NCBI GenBank assembly: GCA_964651325.1
Contig: CAZYXP010000125.1
Span: 1 to 11,211, forward strand
From: JADFOB01 sp964651325
GTDB lineage: Bacteria > Planctomycetota > Phycisphaerae > UBA1845
Reading direction: 5' to 3'
DNA length: 11,211 nt
In this document: piece by piece, positions 1 through 7,356 of the stretch
Numbering within the stretch: position 1 is the first letter of the stretch
Layout of the letters: each line of letters opens with the position of its first letter
Made by a program: the position numbers and the translations under genes
Notes under the pieces: model-generated
Database searches by the model: none
What the model saw: only the letters and a program-made list of their open reading frames with translations
What the model was told of the DNA's origin: nothing

Positions 1-82
1 TCCAACTCGAGTGTAGGCTGCATTCGGGGGCGCGTTCGGCGGCGGGGCTGTTGGGGTCACCACCAACGGGGCGACCAGCTGG
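1..82 (+). pseudogene. Upstream coding remnant of the BNR-repeat protein, frame-shifted at the window edge
   Basis: The frame of the following gene stays open back to codon 17-19 and encodes a plausible BNR/Asp-box segment, a Gly-rich strand followed by TTNGATSW, directly before the GTG at 83. No other start codon lies between 17 and 83. A TAG at 14-16 closes this frame. The frame one base over reads SNSSV at 1-15, which fits the usual pre-strand text of these repeats (N-S-S-V-x-Y-A). The simplest reading is a one-base insertion or two-base deletion near 13-17 in a gene that continues leftward. Only 15 bases support this, so a sequencing or assembly error cannot be told from a true mutation. 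Confidence 0.45.
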
Positions 83-2152
83 GTGAATCGTTCGGCGGGC
101 GTGCCGGGCGTACCGGTTCAGGACATCATCCACGACGGATCGCGAATCCTGGTGACTGGCGGTCAGAATTTCGGCAGTCAGTTCTTGGGGCTGTATGAAA
201 GCTTCAATGAGGGGGCCACATGGACGGCGCTGCACGATGCATCCTGGCCCAATACGATCGGCATGAACGCCGTGCAATTCGATCCGGCCAACCCGAACAA
301 CGTCTACGTCGCCAGCGCCGGATCGGGGATTATCAAATCGGCTGACGGCGGATCGACCTGGACTATCGGCGTAGCGGGCACCGCGTCCCTTTCCACCAAT
401 TCAGTCCGGTTTGCGCCGGGCAGTTCAACCCAAATGTATGTGGGAGCCAGTTCGGTGGCGGTTTTGCAGAGTAGCGACGGCGGCAACCATTTCGTCAACA
501 CGTCCGTGGGCATCGGAGCGCTGAACGTGATGTCGGTGGCAGCCAACCCGCTCGACTCGACGGAAATGGCGATCGCGTTTCAGGGGCTCAACGACGGCGG
601 CGTGTTTACGTCGGTCAATCAGGGGGCTAGCTGGTCGCTCGAACCGGTGCCCGGCACGCGCTACAACACCGTCGCGTTTTCTCCGACGGGCGTGCTCTAC
701 GCCATCTCCGACGGGCCGACGACCATCGGCGCGGAAGGCGTCTATCGCCGAAACGCCGGCGGAACCTGGACGAGCCTTGGGCCGGACCAGGGTAATCAGT
801 TTGAATCGGAGCTTTTCCCGATTCAATTCAGCCAGACCAATCCGAACCTGATCTTGACGGCCGGCAGCGATTTCGGTGTCGCCGGCGCGGAGCCGACCAT
901 CTGGCGATCCACCAACGCCGGGGCCGCGTGGACCAAAGTCTACGAAGGTGTGGTGGCCAACGAAGACGTTCAGGATCTCGCGATCATCGCAGACGGCACG
1001 GACCAAACGGTGCTCGCGAGCTTCACAGATTTTTCAGCAACCCAATCGGGAGGCTTGCTCCGCTCGACCAACGGAGGAAGCACGTGGACTCCTTCGGGCA
1101 GTGGATTGAATTCAAACGCCCAAGGCATGTCCATCGCGGCGTCGCCGACGGATCCGTTTACGTTCTACTTTGCGGACAACCAGAACGCACCCGGCGGCGG
1201 CGGGCTCTTTCGCAGCGTCAACGGAGGACAATCGTGGACCGACCTCGGATTCGGTAGCCGGATACAGGCCGTCGAAACCGATGCCACCGACCCGAACCGA
1301 ATCTACATCATGCAATTCTTCCAACCCGTTGTGAGCATGTCGGATGACGGCGGCGTAACGTTTACACCTCTTGTCGATGGGCTGGCGCAAGTCGGCAACG
1401 TTCGATCGCTCTCTCGCGCCGATCAAGGAACTCCCGCCCTGCTGTTGGGCAGCACCACCGGAAGCTACCGCAATCAGCTGGCCGCCGGACCGGCCCCGGC
1501 GGCCCCGCTTCCCGAAGACGGCTTGGGCATCGCGTGCGTAGACGACAGCGAATGCACCAACACGGCCGTCTGCCTCGATTCGATCTGCTACGTCCCCAAG
1601 AATCGCTATCTTTCCGCGCGAGCCAACCCCGCCAACGCTGGGCTGGCGACCGCCATGCGGGTTTCGCTGGTGACGGGTGGAAGCGTGGTGCTCGGCTGGG
1701 TCGGCGCGCCGAATCTCGACGATGTCTCACGCGTGGTCGCGGCTCCGTTTTTTACCGATTGGAGCGTAACCGCGGCGGATATTCAAATCGCCGATTGCGA
1801 GGTGGCTCCGGATTCGACCTATGTCATCCAAGCCATTGCTGACGGCCAGGACATCGGCAACGAGGCTGCGTACTCCACGCCCTTGGCGCTTCCGACCGCG
1901 TCTTGGGGGGATACGACTGGCCCGCGCGTCGCAGGGGCATGGACGCCGCCCGACGGAGTGGGCAATTTCGGTGACGTCTTAGCGCTCGTGTTAGCGTTTC
2001 AAGGCACGCCGGACGCACCGCAACGGAGTTGGGCGGACCTCGACGGAGAAACGCCCAATAGTGTCATCAACAGCGCTGACATTCTGTTTGCCGTACTGGG
2101 CGGCTTTCAGGGAAACCCCTACCCCTTCTCCGACCCGCAGAACTGCCCGTAA
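83..2152 (+). CDS. BNR/Asp-box beta-propeller secreted protein with Cys-rich insert and dockerin-like C-terminus (5' end uncertain)
   Basis: The first ~430 residues carry nine Asp-box motifs (S-x-D/N-x-G-x-x-W/F) with the box starting near residues 42, 88, 132, 179, 224, 278, 330, 380 and 422, a 42-54 residue period. This is the signature of sialidase/Ycf48/VPS10-like propellers, which are often exported. No sialidase active-site set is evident, so I do not call an enzyme. A small Cys cluster follows (C485-x5-C491-x5-C497-x4-C502), then a beta-rich domain. The C-terminus (about 625-689) has two paired helices (GNFGDVLALVLAFQG and INSADILFAVLGGFQG), the dockerin-like end common in planctomycete secreted proteins. 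There is no C-terminal membrane anchor. The GTG at 83 is only the first start codon in the open frame: an Asp-box ends at the codon just before it and no ribosome site precedes it, so the real protein begins further left. Carbohydrate or protein binding at the surface is inference. Confidence 0.8.
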   Translation: MNRSAGVPGVPVQDIIHDGSRILVTGGQNFGSQFLGLYESFNEGATWTALHDASWPNTIGMNAVQFDPANPNNVYVASAGSGIIKSADGGSTWTIGVAGTASLSTNSVRFAPGSSTQMYVGASSVAVLQSSDGGNHFVNTSVGIGALNVMSVAANPLDSTEMAIAFQGLNDGGVFTSVNQGASWSLEPVPGTRYNTVAFSPTGVLYAISDGPTTIGAEGVYRRNAGGTWTSLGPDQGNQFESELFPIQFSQTNPNLILTAGSDFGVAGAEPTIWRSTNAGAAWTKVYEGVVANEDVQDLAIIADGTDQTVLASFTDFSATQSGGLLRSTNGGSTWTPSGSGLNSNAQGMSIAASPTDPFTFYFADNQNAPGGGGLFRSVNGGQSWTDLGFGSRIQAVETDATDPNRIYIMQFFQPVVSMSDDGGVTFTPLVDGLAQVGNVRSLSRADQGTPALLLGSTTGSYRNQLAAGPAPAAPLPEDGLGIACVDDSECTNTAVCLDSICYVPKNRYLSARANPANAGLATAMRVSLVTGGSVVLGWVGAPNLDDVSRVVAAPFFTDWSVTAADIQIADCEVAPDSTYVIQAIADGQDIGNEAAYSTPLALPTASWGDTTGPRVAGAWTPPDGVGNFGDVLALVLAFQGTPDAPQRSWADLDGETPNSVINSADILFAVLGGFQGNPYPFSDPQNCP

Positions 2153-2181
2153 GTTCGTTGCAGTTCGACGCGAAAACCGGC

Positions 2182-2215
2182 GGCCAAGAGACCGACGGCG
2201 ATGAATCTCTTGGCC
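2182..2215 (+). terminator. Perfect 10-bp inverted repeat after the BNR gene
   Basis: GGCCAAGAGA at 2182-2191 is exactly complementary to TCTCTTGGCC at 2206-2215, with a 14-base loop. It begins 30 bases after the stop codon at 2150-2152. No T-run follows, so it is not a classical intrinsic terminator. It may be an mRNA-end hairpin or a protein-binding dyad. The rest of 2153-2418 shows no gene or promoter that I can defend. Confidence 0.4.
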
Positions 2216-2402
2216 AAAGGGATTGGAGCCAGCCCGACGGTCTAGCCCTCCGGTGTCGCAACAGGCCTGGGCGGCAACCAAACAACGGGCGGACCAAGCC
2301 TTGTCCGCGCGATAAGATTGAAGGTGTTGGTAGTACGGAGGACGGCGTGGAACGCCATGCCGCATGGGCGGCTTGGCTCTGCTCGATCGTTTAGAAATGG
2401 GA

Positions 2403-2410
2403 GAGAGGAA
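2403..2410 (+). promoter_or_regulatory. Ribosome binding site of the NxxGxxAF-repeat gene
   Basis: The purine-rich GAGAGGAA lies 8 bases before the ATG at 2419. A second ATG follows at once (2422). The spacing supports the first ATG, and either start gives the same signal peptide. Confidence 0.6.
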
Positions 2411-2418
2411 TTCGAGAC

Positions 2419-4320
2419 ATGATGCGTATCAACTCGGTAGTGTGGCTCTATGCCGGAGTCTTGACGCTGGTAGTACCAATGACGGAAGTTGTGGCAGCAG
2501 GCCCCGCGCCGCGGCCGATCGCGCTGACGGGTACCGACAGCGCGTTGGGCCCCGGGCTCGGCCCCGGCGTGTTCTTTGCCTCCTTCGGCTCGGTCGACGA
2601 GCCCTCGGCCACCCCGGCGATGAACCGTGCCGGCGAATCCATCTTCCTCGCCGCGCTGGTTGGACCGGGCGTTGATGCGACCAACAACCAGGGAATCTGG
2701 GTCGAGCGTGGCGGGCAACTCATCATGCTGGCGCGAACGGGCGATCCAGCGCCGGGGACAGAACCACAGGTCGTCTTCGCATCTTTCTACCGACAACCCG
2801 TGTTGAGTGCCTCCGGCAAAGCGGCATTTCAAGCCGTCATAACCGGACCGGGCGTTACCAACGACAACAACGACGGGTTTTGGACCGAGGGCACCGGGAC
2901 GCTTAGTCTGCTCATTCGCGAAAACACCACGCCCGTACCCGGCGGCGGCCTGTTCGGAAACCCCCAGTTTCCCGGGGATCCCCTGCCGAGAATGTGGGCC
3001 GGGCTGCCCGTGATCAATGCCGCCGGTCACGTGGTCCAGCGAGTCATCATCACCACGGCGCCAAACACCTTCGGTCTCTATACCGATCAGTCGGGCACGC
3101 TCCAGGAAATCGTGCGACTCGGCGACCCCGTACCCGGGCTCGATCCCCCGCGCACCTTTGTGAACGTCGGCACACCGGGCTTCAGCGACGACGGCTTCGT
3201 CATGTTCCGGGCGCAAACCTCCACGCCCTTTCCACAGTTCAGCGGAGTCTGGACCGATCGATCCGGATCGCTTGCCCCGATCGCCATGAGCGGCGACGCC
3301 GCACCGGGAACCGCCGCGCAGTTTACCGACTTCAGTTTGAACCAGTCGATCAACGGCTCCGATCGCGTTGCATTTGAGGCGCTATTGACGGGTGGCGATG
3401 GCTTCGATGAGGGCATCTGGTCGGAGGGTTCGTTCGGCGTCGTTCAGCCGATCGCGATGACCGGAGCTCCGGCCCCGGGGACAACCTCCACATTCTTTAG
3501 CTTTGGTTTTCAGTTCGACCATCCCGTGGTAAGCGATTCAGGCACGACCGCCTTCACGGCGACGGTCAACCTTCTTGAATTAAATCGCGGCGTCTGGTCC
3601 AATCGCCCCGGCTTTTTGGACTTGGTGGCCGGATCGGGCAATCCCGTGCCCGGTGTACCCGGCTTGAGCTTCCTCGACTTCTTCGCATTGGGAATCAACG
3701 CAACGGGCGAAGTCTCGTTCTTCGCCACAACTTCAGCGGGCAAAGCCATCTGCCGGCAGGCCCCCGACGGCATATTGGAGGTGATTGCCAGCACGTTTAC
3801 CACGTTGGACGTCTTCGGGGATGGCACGGACATGCGCTTGATCACGGATGTCGTGCTGCCCACCGTCCAATTTGTGGGGGACCCAACGGCTTCGGGAACC
3901 GGTGGTGGCCGTCGAATCGCGTTTAATGACGATGGCGACATGTTATTTCGGTTAGCGTTTTCCGACAGCACCGAGGGGGTTTTCTCGACTAGTGCCTTAT
4001 CCGTGCCGGGCGACTTCGACGCCGACGGGGACGTCGATATAGACGATTTCACCCAGTTCGAATTGTGTTTCACCGGCCCGGGTGTCCCGTTCGCCCCCGG
4101 CTGTGAACCCGGTGATTTTGACCTGGACAGCGACATTGATTGCAACGATTGGACCCAGTTCAAGGTCGAATGGACCGGGCCACCTGCTACGCCGCCGGAA
4201 TTCGGTCCATGCGTCCTGGACATCCCCGCTGCCTCCCCTTGGGGCGTGGCGATCATGGCGATGCTCACGTGTGCCGCTGGCACAATGATCTTTCGTCGCG
4301 CGGGCGCCTGCAGATCGTAG
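2419..4320 (+). CDS. Secreted NxxGxxAF-type tandem-repeat protein with dockerin-like loops and IPTL-like CTERM sorting signal
   Basis: The 633-residue protein starts with a signal peptide (hydrophobic about 7-21, likely cut after A27). Seven repeats follow, each marked by a PxPG-like turn whose Gly falls near 50, 113, 175, 240, 297, 354 and 412 (spacing 57-65). In between are NxxGxxAF-like segments such as MNRAGESIF, LSASGKAAF, VSDSGTTAF and INATGEVSF and a short Gly-x-Trp strand (GIWVE, GFWTE, GVWTD, GIWSE, GVWSN). This matches the 'choice-of-anchor tandem repeat NxxGxxAF' class known from planctomycetes. Two dockerin-type calcium loops follow: GDFDADGDVD at 531-540 and GDFDLDSDID at 565-574. 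The tail has IPAASPWG at 602-609, a hydrophobic stretch to 625 and R626-R627, a variant IPTLxxWG-CTERM signal. The repeats probably fold as a seven-bladed propeller (inference). The role is likely structural or binding at the surface; no catalytic motif is seen. An intergenic gap of 266 bp separates it from the BNR gene. Confidence 0.85.
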   Translation: MMRINSVVWLYAGVLTLVVPMTEVVAAGPAPRPIALTGTDSALGPGLGPGVFFASFGSVDEPSATPAMNRAGESIFLAALVGPGVDATNNQGIWVERGGQLIMLARTGDPAPGTEPQVVFASFYRQPVLSASGKAAFQAVITGPGVTNDNNDGFWTEGTGTLSLLIRENTTPVPGGGLFGNPQFPGDPLPRMWAGLPVINAAGHVVQRVIITTAPNTFGLYTDQSGTLQEIVRLGDPVPGLDPPRTFVNVGTPGFSDDGFVMFRAQTSTPFPQFSGVWTDRSGSLAPIAMSGDAAPGTAAQFTDFSLNQSINGSDRVAFEALLTGGDGFDEGIWSEGSFGVVQPIAMTGAPAPGTTSTFFSFGFQFDHPVVSDSGTTAFTATVNLLELNRGVWSNRPGFLDLVAGSGNPVPGVPGLSFLDFFALGINATGEVSFFATTSAGKAICRQAPDGILEVIASTFTTLDVFGDGTDMRLITDVVLPTVQFVGDPTASGTGGGRRIAFNDDGDMLFRLAFSDSTEGVFSTSALSVPGDFDADGDVDIDDFTQFELCFTGPGVPFAPGCEPGDFDLDSDIDCNDWTQFKVEWTGPPATPPEFGPCVLDIPAASPWGVAIMAMLTCAAGTMIFRRAGACRS

Positions 4321-4392
4321 ACACTCCAAGGGGGATGGTTTCTGTGTTTCGGCGGTCTTGATGGCTAGAGCGGCCGCATCTTTCGTGTAGCG

Positions 4393-4413
4393 GTTGTCGG
4401 CTAAAGCCGCAAC
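4393..4413 (+). terminator. Bulged hairpin between the convergent repeat-protein and ftsK genes
   Basis: GTTG-t-CGGCT pairs with AGCCG-CAAC around an AA loop, giving nine pairs with one bulged T (4397). It lies 73 bases past the stop of the plus-strand gene and 122 bases past the ftsK stop at 4535, so it could end transcription from either side. No T-run follows. The rest of 4321-4534 holds no credible gene. Confidence 0.35.
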
Positions 4414-4442
4414 GCCGCAAGGACTGACGCCCGCGGCTCAGG
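4413..4442 (-). repeat. Degenerate copy of a dispersed GC-rich palindromic repeat
   Basis: Bases 4424-4442 (CTGACGCCCGCGGCTCAGG) match 9481-9499 at 18 of 19 positions. The right arm is preserved, while the left arm (4413-4425) has decayed and no longer pairs fully. It sits between two convergent genes, at the 3' end of both. It belongs with the better copies at 9475-9492 and 8493-8512. Confidence 0.55.
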
Positions 4443-4534
4443 GTCGTCACTAAATCGAGCGAGCGCATGCAGCGGGGGTCCTAGTCGAGAGCGGCCAGGC
4501 TTACGCGCTGCATTATTAAGCGGCGTGCGAACCG

Positions 4535-7075
4535 CTATTCCTCGTCGTCCGAGCCATCTTCGGCCACCTCTTCGTATTCCTCCTCCCCCTCGTCTTCCTC
4601 GTCGGCTTCATAGCCGTCGGCTTGGTCTTGGGCGACATGAGCGCGCAAACTCTTCCACTCGTCGACCGTCATCATGACCTCACGCGCTTGGGAACCTTTG
4701 TATTCGCCGACGATCCCGGCCGCGGACATCTGATCGATCAGGCGGGATGCGCGGGAGTAGCCGACGGTCAAACGGCGTTGCAGTAAGCTGACGCTGCCGC
4801 GCCGGGATTCCAGGACAATGCCCACGGCCTTGTCAAAAAGCGGATCACGGGTCGCCCCGCCCTCGTCCTGGCCGGGCGTTTTGATCCGCATGAGCGCGGG
4901 ATGGAATTCGGGTTTCGCACGGGACGCGAGATCATCCAAGACCCCCTGCACTTCCTCTTCGCTCAGGAACGTGCCCTGGGCTCGAACCAGCTTGTGCGAG
5001 CCGGGCGGCAGAAAGAGCATGTCGCCCTGGCCCATCAGCACTTCGCCGCCGTTTTGATCGAGGACGATGCGTGAGTCCATGCGCGAGGCAACCCGGAAAC
5101 ACACTCTAGACGGCAGGTTGGACTTGATGAGCCCGGTCACCACCTTGGCTTCGGGTCGCTGCGTCGCGACGACGATATGCACGCCCACGGCGCGAGACTT
5201 TTGAGCCAGGCGGGCCAAGTGGTGCTCGACTTCCTTGGCCGCCGTCATCATCAGATCGGCCAATTCATCGATGACGATCACGACGTAGGGGAGACGAATG
5301 ATGATCTTCGCCTTCTCCTCTTCCGTTTGGGGCTGCAGCCGCTTGTAGAGGGCATCCTCGCCGAGCTGGTTGTAATGGCCGATGTTCTTGACCCTGGCCT
5401 CGGCCAGCAGGGCGTAGCGCTCTTCCATCGTGGTGACCGCCCATTCCAAAATGCGCTCGGCTTTTTGCATGTCGGTCACGATGGGGCACATGAGGTGCGG
5501 AACATCCTTGAACTGGCTGAGCTCGACCATTTTCGGATCGACAAGAATCATCTTGACGTGGTCGGGGCGCTTGGTCATCAGCAGGCTGAGGATCATCGAA
5601 TTGATGCACACGCTCTTGCCCGAGCCAGTCGTACCAGCGATGAGCACGTGCGGCATTTTGGCCAGATCGGTGACCAGAGGCGCGCCCGCGGCGTCTTTGC
5701 CGAGAAAAAACGGCAAGTGCATCTGGCTGGCGCATTTGCCGGCAAGCGTCATGAGCTCCTGGAGCCGCACTTTCTCTTTGTTGGTGTTGGGGACTTCGAT
5801 CCCGACCGTGTTCTTGCCGGAAATCGGCGCAACCACGCGAATGGCATGGGCCTTTAGTGCCCTGGCGATGTCATTAGATAGGCTGGCCACCTGGGCCACC
5901 TTCACGCCGGCCCCCAACGAGAGCTCGTACATCGTAATCACGGGGCCGGTGTTGATCTCCACCACGCGGGCGTCCAGCCTGAACTCCTCCAACGTGCGTT
6001 CGAGGATGGCCGCCTGTTCGCGAACGACGACCTCCTGCTGTTGCGTGAATGAATACTCCGGCTCCTCGAGCAGACTCAAGGCCGGCAGGGTCCAATTCTC
6101 GATCTGCCGCGGGTAGGCTTCGGACTGCGACGTACGCAACGCGGAGGGGAAGTTCACCTTGGGGCCGGCGAGTGCCTGCGCCGCCTTCTTCATGCGTGCG
6201 TTGCGGTCTTTGACGGTCTCTTCCGGCTCCTCGGCCGGAGCTTCCTCTTCTTCCACGTCCTCATATTCGTATGTGTACTCGTATTCTTCGTCGTCCCCTT
6301 CGCATGGGGCGGCATCTTGGGATTCCTGGTCCGCTTGGGCCGCATGATCCGAATCGTCTTCGGGGGTGGATGATGCGATGATCGAGGATGGCCGCTTGGT
6401 CTTGCGCGGCAGCGCGCCCAACAACCCGCTGCGCTCCGTCGCGGTGACCCCCTCAGTGGCCGCTGACGGTCGCACGAATGAAATCGCGGCGACCGCCTGG
6501 CCGGCCGCGATCACCGCGCCTCCGGATGCCTGTCCGGCGCGCTTCATCATTGAGGGGAGCCTTAGAACCCACCCCTCCGTGGCGAAAAGAAGACCGACGA
6601 GGAAGCATGAGGCGACGACGATCAAGGTGCCCAGTCGCGAGAGATGCTCGGCCATCAATTCGCCCAAGGCAAACCCACACAGCCCTCCGTGCCCCACCGG
6701 AAGGCTCAGCCCCGACGGTGCGGAAATCAGATGGGCCGACGCGGACGTACACGCCACCACAAGCACCACGCCGATGAATCGCTCCGCCGCCCCACCGATT
6801 TCGCCGCGAACGAGCTTGAACCCGGTGGCGAGCGTTACGAATAGCAGCAGCGGGTAGGCACCGTCGCCCAACAAGTATTGCAGATAATAGGCCATCGCAG
6901 AGCCAACGTGCCCGCAGGCGTTGAGCGTCGGCTCGTTGTGGGGGAACTGGTTGGGGCTAGGCCAGTCGCCCGCATCAAACGTCAGCAGCGCCGGCCAGAC
7001 AAAAATACAAAGGATCAGCCCTCCGAGCGGAAGAAGCAGCGAACGCGGCGAAACATAGTTTGACGGCTTGGGCAT
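4535..7075 (-). CDS. ftsK: DNA translocase FtsK/SpoIIIE family
   Basis: The 846-residue protein pumps double-stranded DNA with ATP to clear chromosome arms during segregation and dimer resolution. By eye, the N-terminus has about four membrane segments (about 13-32, 56-89, 99-116, 145-168). A linker with a very acidic, Tyr-rich block (about 259-286) follows. The alpha domain (about 360-445) includes GPVITMYEL. The RecA-like motor has Walker A GTTGSGKS at 481-488 (K487), Walker B VIVIDEL with D603 and E604, and the family block ATQRPEAKVVTG. The winged-helix gamma domain (about 742-810) reads DNA polarity (KOPS-type sites in other bacteria). A 36-residue acidic tail (811-846) is appended. The length suits the family (SpoIIIE is about 790). 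The ATG at 7075 is supported by AGGAAAGG 7 bases upstream. Planctomycetes generally lack FtsZ, so a role in segregation rather than a classical divisome is likely. Confidence 0.97.
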   Translation of the reverse strand: MPKPSNYVSPRSLLLPLGGLILCIFVWPALLTFDAGDWPSPNQFPHNEPTLNACGHVGSAMAYYLQYLLGDGAYPLLLFVTLATGFKLVRGEIGGAAERFIGVVLVVACTSASAHLISAPSGLSLPVGHGGLCGFALGELMAEHLSRLGTLIVVASCFLVGLLFATEGWVLRLPSMMKRAGQASGGAVIAAGQAVAAISFVRPSAATEGVTATERSGLLGALPRKTKRPSSIIASSTPEDDSDHAAQADQESQDAAPCEGDDEEYEYTYEYEDVEEEEAPAEEPEETVKDRNARMKKAAQALAGPKVNFPSALRTSQSEAYPRQIENWTLPALSLLEEPEYSFTQQQEVVVREQAAILERTLEEFRLDARVVEINTGPVITMYELSLGAGVKVAQVASLSNDIARALKAHAIRVVAPISGKNTVGIEVPNTNKEKVRLQELMTLAGKCASQMHLPFFLGKDAAGAPLVTDLAKMPHVLIAGTTGSGKSVCINSMILSLLMTKRPDHVKMILVDPKMVELSQFKDVPHLMCPIVTDMQKAERILEWAVTTMEERYALLAEARVKNIGHYNQLGEDALYKRLQPQTEEEKAKIIIRLPYVVIVIDELADLMMTAAKEVEHHLARLAQKSRAVGVHIVVATQRPEAKVVTGLIKSNLPSRVCFRVASRMDSRIVLDQNGGEVLMGQGDMLFLPPGSHKLVRAQGTFLSEEEVQGVLDDLASRAKPEFHPALMRIKTPGQDEGGATRDPLFDKAVGIVLESRRGSVSLLQRRLTVGYSRASRLIDQMSAAGIVGEYKGSQAREVMMTVDEWKSLRAHVAQDQADGYEADEEDEGEEEYEEVAEDGSDDEE

Positions 7076-7082
7076 CGGGCCA

Positions 7083-7090
7083 CCTTTCCT
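7083..7090 (-). promoter_or_regulatory. Ribosome binding site of ftsK
   Basis: AGGAAAGG on the minus strand ends 7 bases before the ATG at 7075-7073. This fixes the start at the head of the first membrane segment. Confidence 0.65.
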
Positions 7091-7169
7091 GCGACCTGCG
7101 CTGATTCACCCATCACCGCGACGGCTGATGCATCCGACGGGTTCGCGCACACCCGCCGTGGAACGAATT

Positions 7170-7213
7170 GGCGCACAACTTGCGCCGAAGACGCGAGGGG
7201 CACCTGCAAGTTG
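7170..7213 (-). promoter_or_regulatory. Two overlapping, mutually exclusive inverted repeats in the ftsK leader
   Basis: GGCGCA (7170-7175) pairs with TGCGCC (7181-7186) over a 5-base loop. CAACTTGC (7176-7183) pairs with GCAAGTTG (7206-7213) over a 22-base loop. The two stems share bases 7181-7183, so they cannot form together. They lie about 95-140 bases upstream of the ftsK start. They could be a regulatory leader structure or an operator dyad; neither is shown. No convincing -35/-10 pair was found between 7076 and 7260. Confidence 0.3.
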
Positions 7214-7261
7214 ATTATCGGGTGGCGGGCCGCGAATTCTGTAGAGGATCCGCCGAGATTC

Positions 7262-7281
7262 CACACCCGGGGGCGGGTGTG
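7262..7281 (-). terminator. GC-rich hairpin, outer of a tandem pair after the YHS gene
   Basis: CACACCCG (7262-7269) and CGGGTGTG (7274-7281) form a perfect 8-bp stem over a GGGG loop on the plus strand. It lies 76 bases past the stop codon of the YHS gene and downstream of the second hairpin at 7309-7328. No T-run is present. Confidence 0.4.
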
Positions 7282-7308
7282 CTACACTGCGGATGGACTC
7301 CGATGTAG

Positions 7309-7328
7309 CCCAGCCGCCCTCGGCTGGG
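7309..7328 (-). terminator. GC-rich hairpin, inner of a tandem pair after the YHS gene
   Basis: CCCAGCCG (7309-7316) and CGGCTGGG (7321-7328) form a perfect 8-bp stem over a 4-base loop. It starts 29 bases past the stop codon at 7357-7359. Its position fits transcript termination or 3'-end protection. The core looks like a gene-end palindrome that I recall from planctomycete genomes, but its sequence differs from the 8493/9475 family. Confidence 0.5.
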
Positions 7329-7356
7329 GAGGTCGTGGCAATACGAAGGTCGTGAA

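Noticed and set aside
425..1006. Antisense frame (193 residues) over the BNR gene
   Set aside because: It is opposite regular Asp-box repeats, Arg/His-rich as expected for a shadow frame, and has no domain.
83..2152. Annotation of the BNR protein as a sialidase
   Set aside because: Asp-boxes occur in many propellers. The sialidase arginine triad and catalytic Tyr/Glu cannot be recognised, so an enzyme call is not supported.
2158..2394. Small plus-strand frame (78 residues) between the BNR and repeat-protein genes
   Set aside because: It has no ribosome site, includes the 10-bp dyad, and its composition is unlike the neighbouring proteins.
2242..3216. Long antisense open frame (324 residues) over the repeat-protein gene
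   Set aside because: It lies opposite a clearly coding repeat protein with signal peptide and ribosome site. Long antisense frames are expected at this GC content, and the translation shows no recognisable motif.
5177..5857. Plus-strand frame (226 residues) over ftsK
   Set aside because: It covers the motor domain of FtsK on the other strand. It is a mirror of conserved coding DNA, not a gene.
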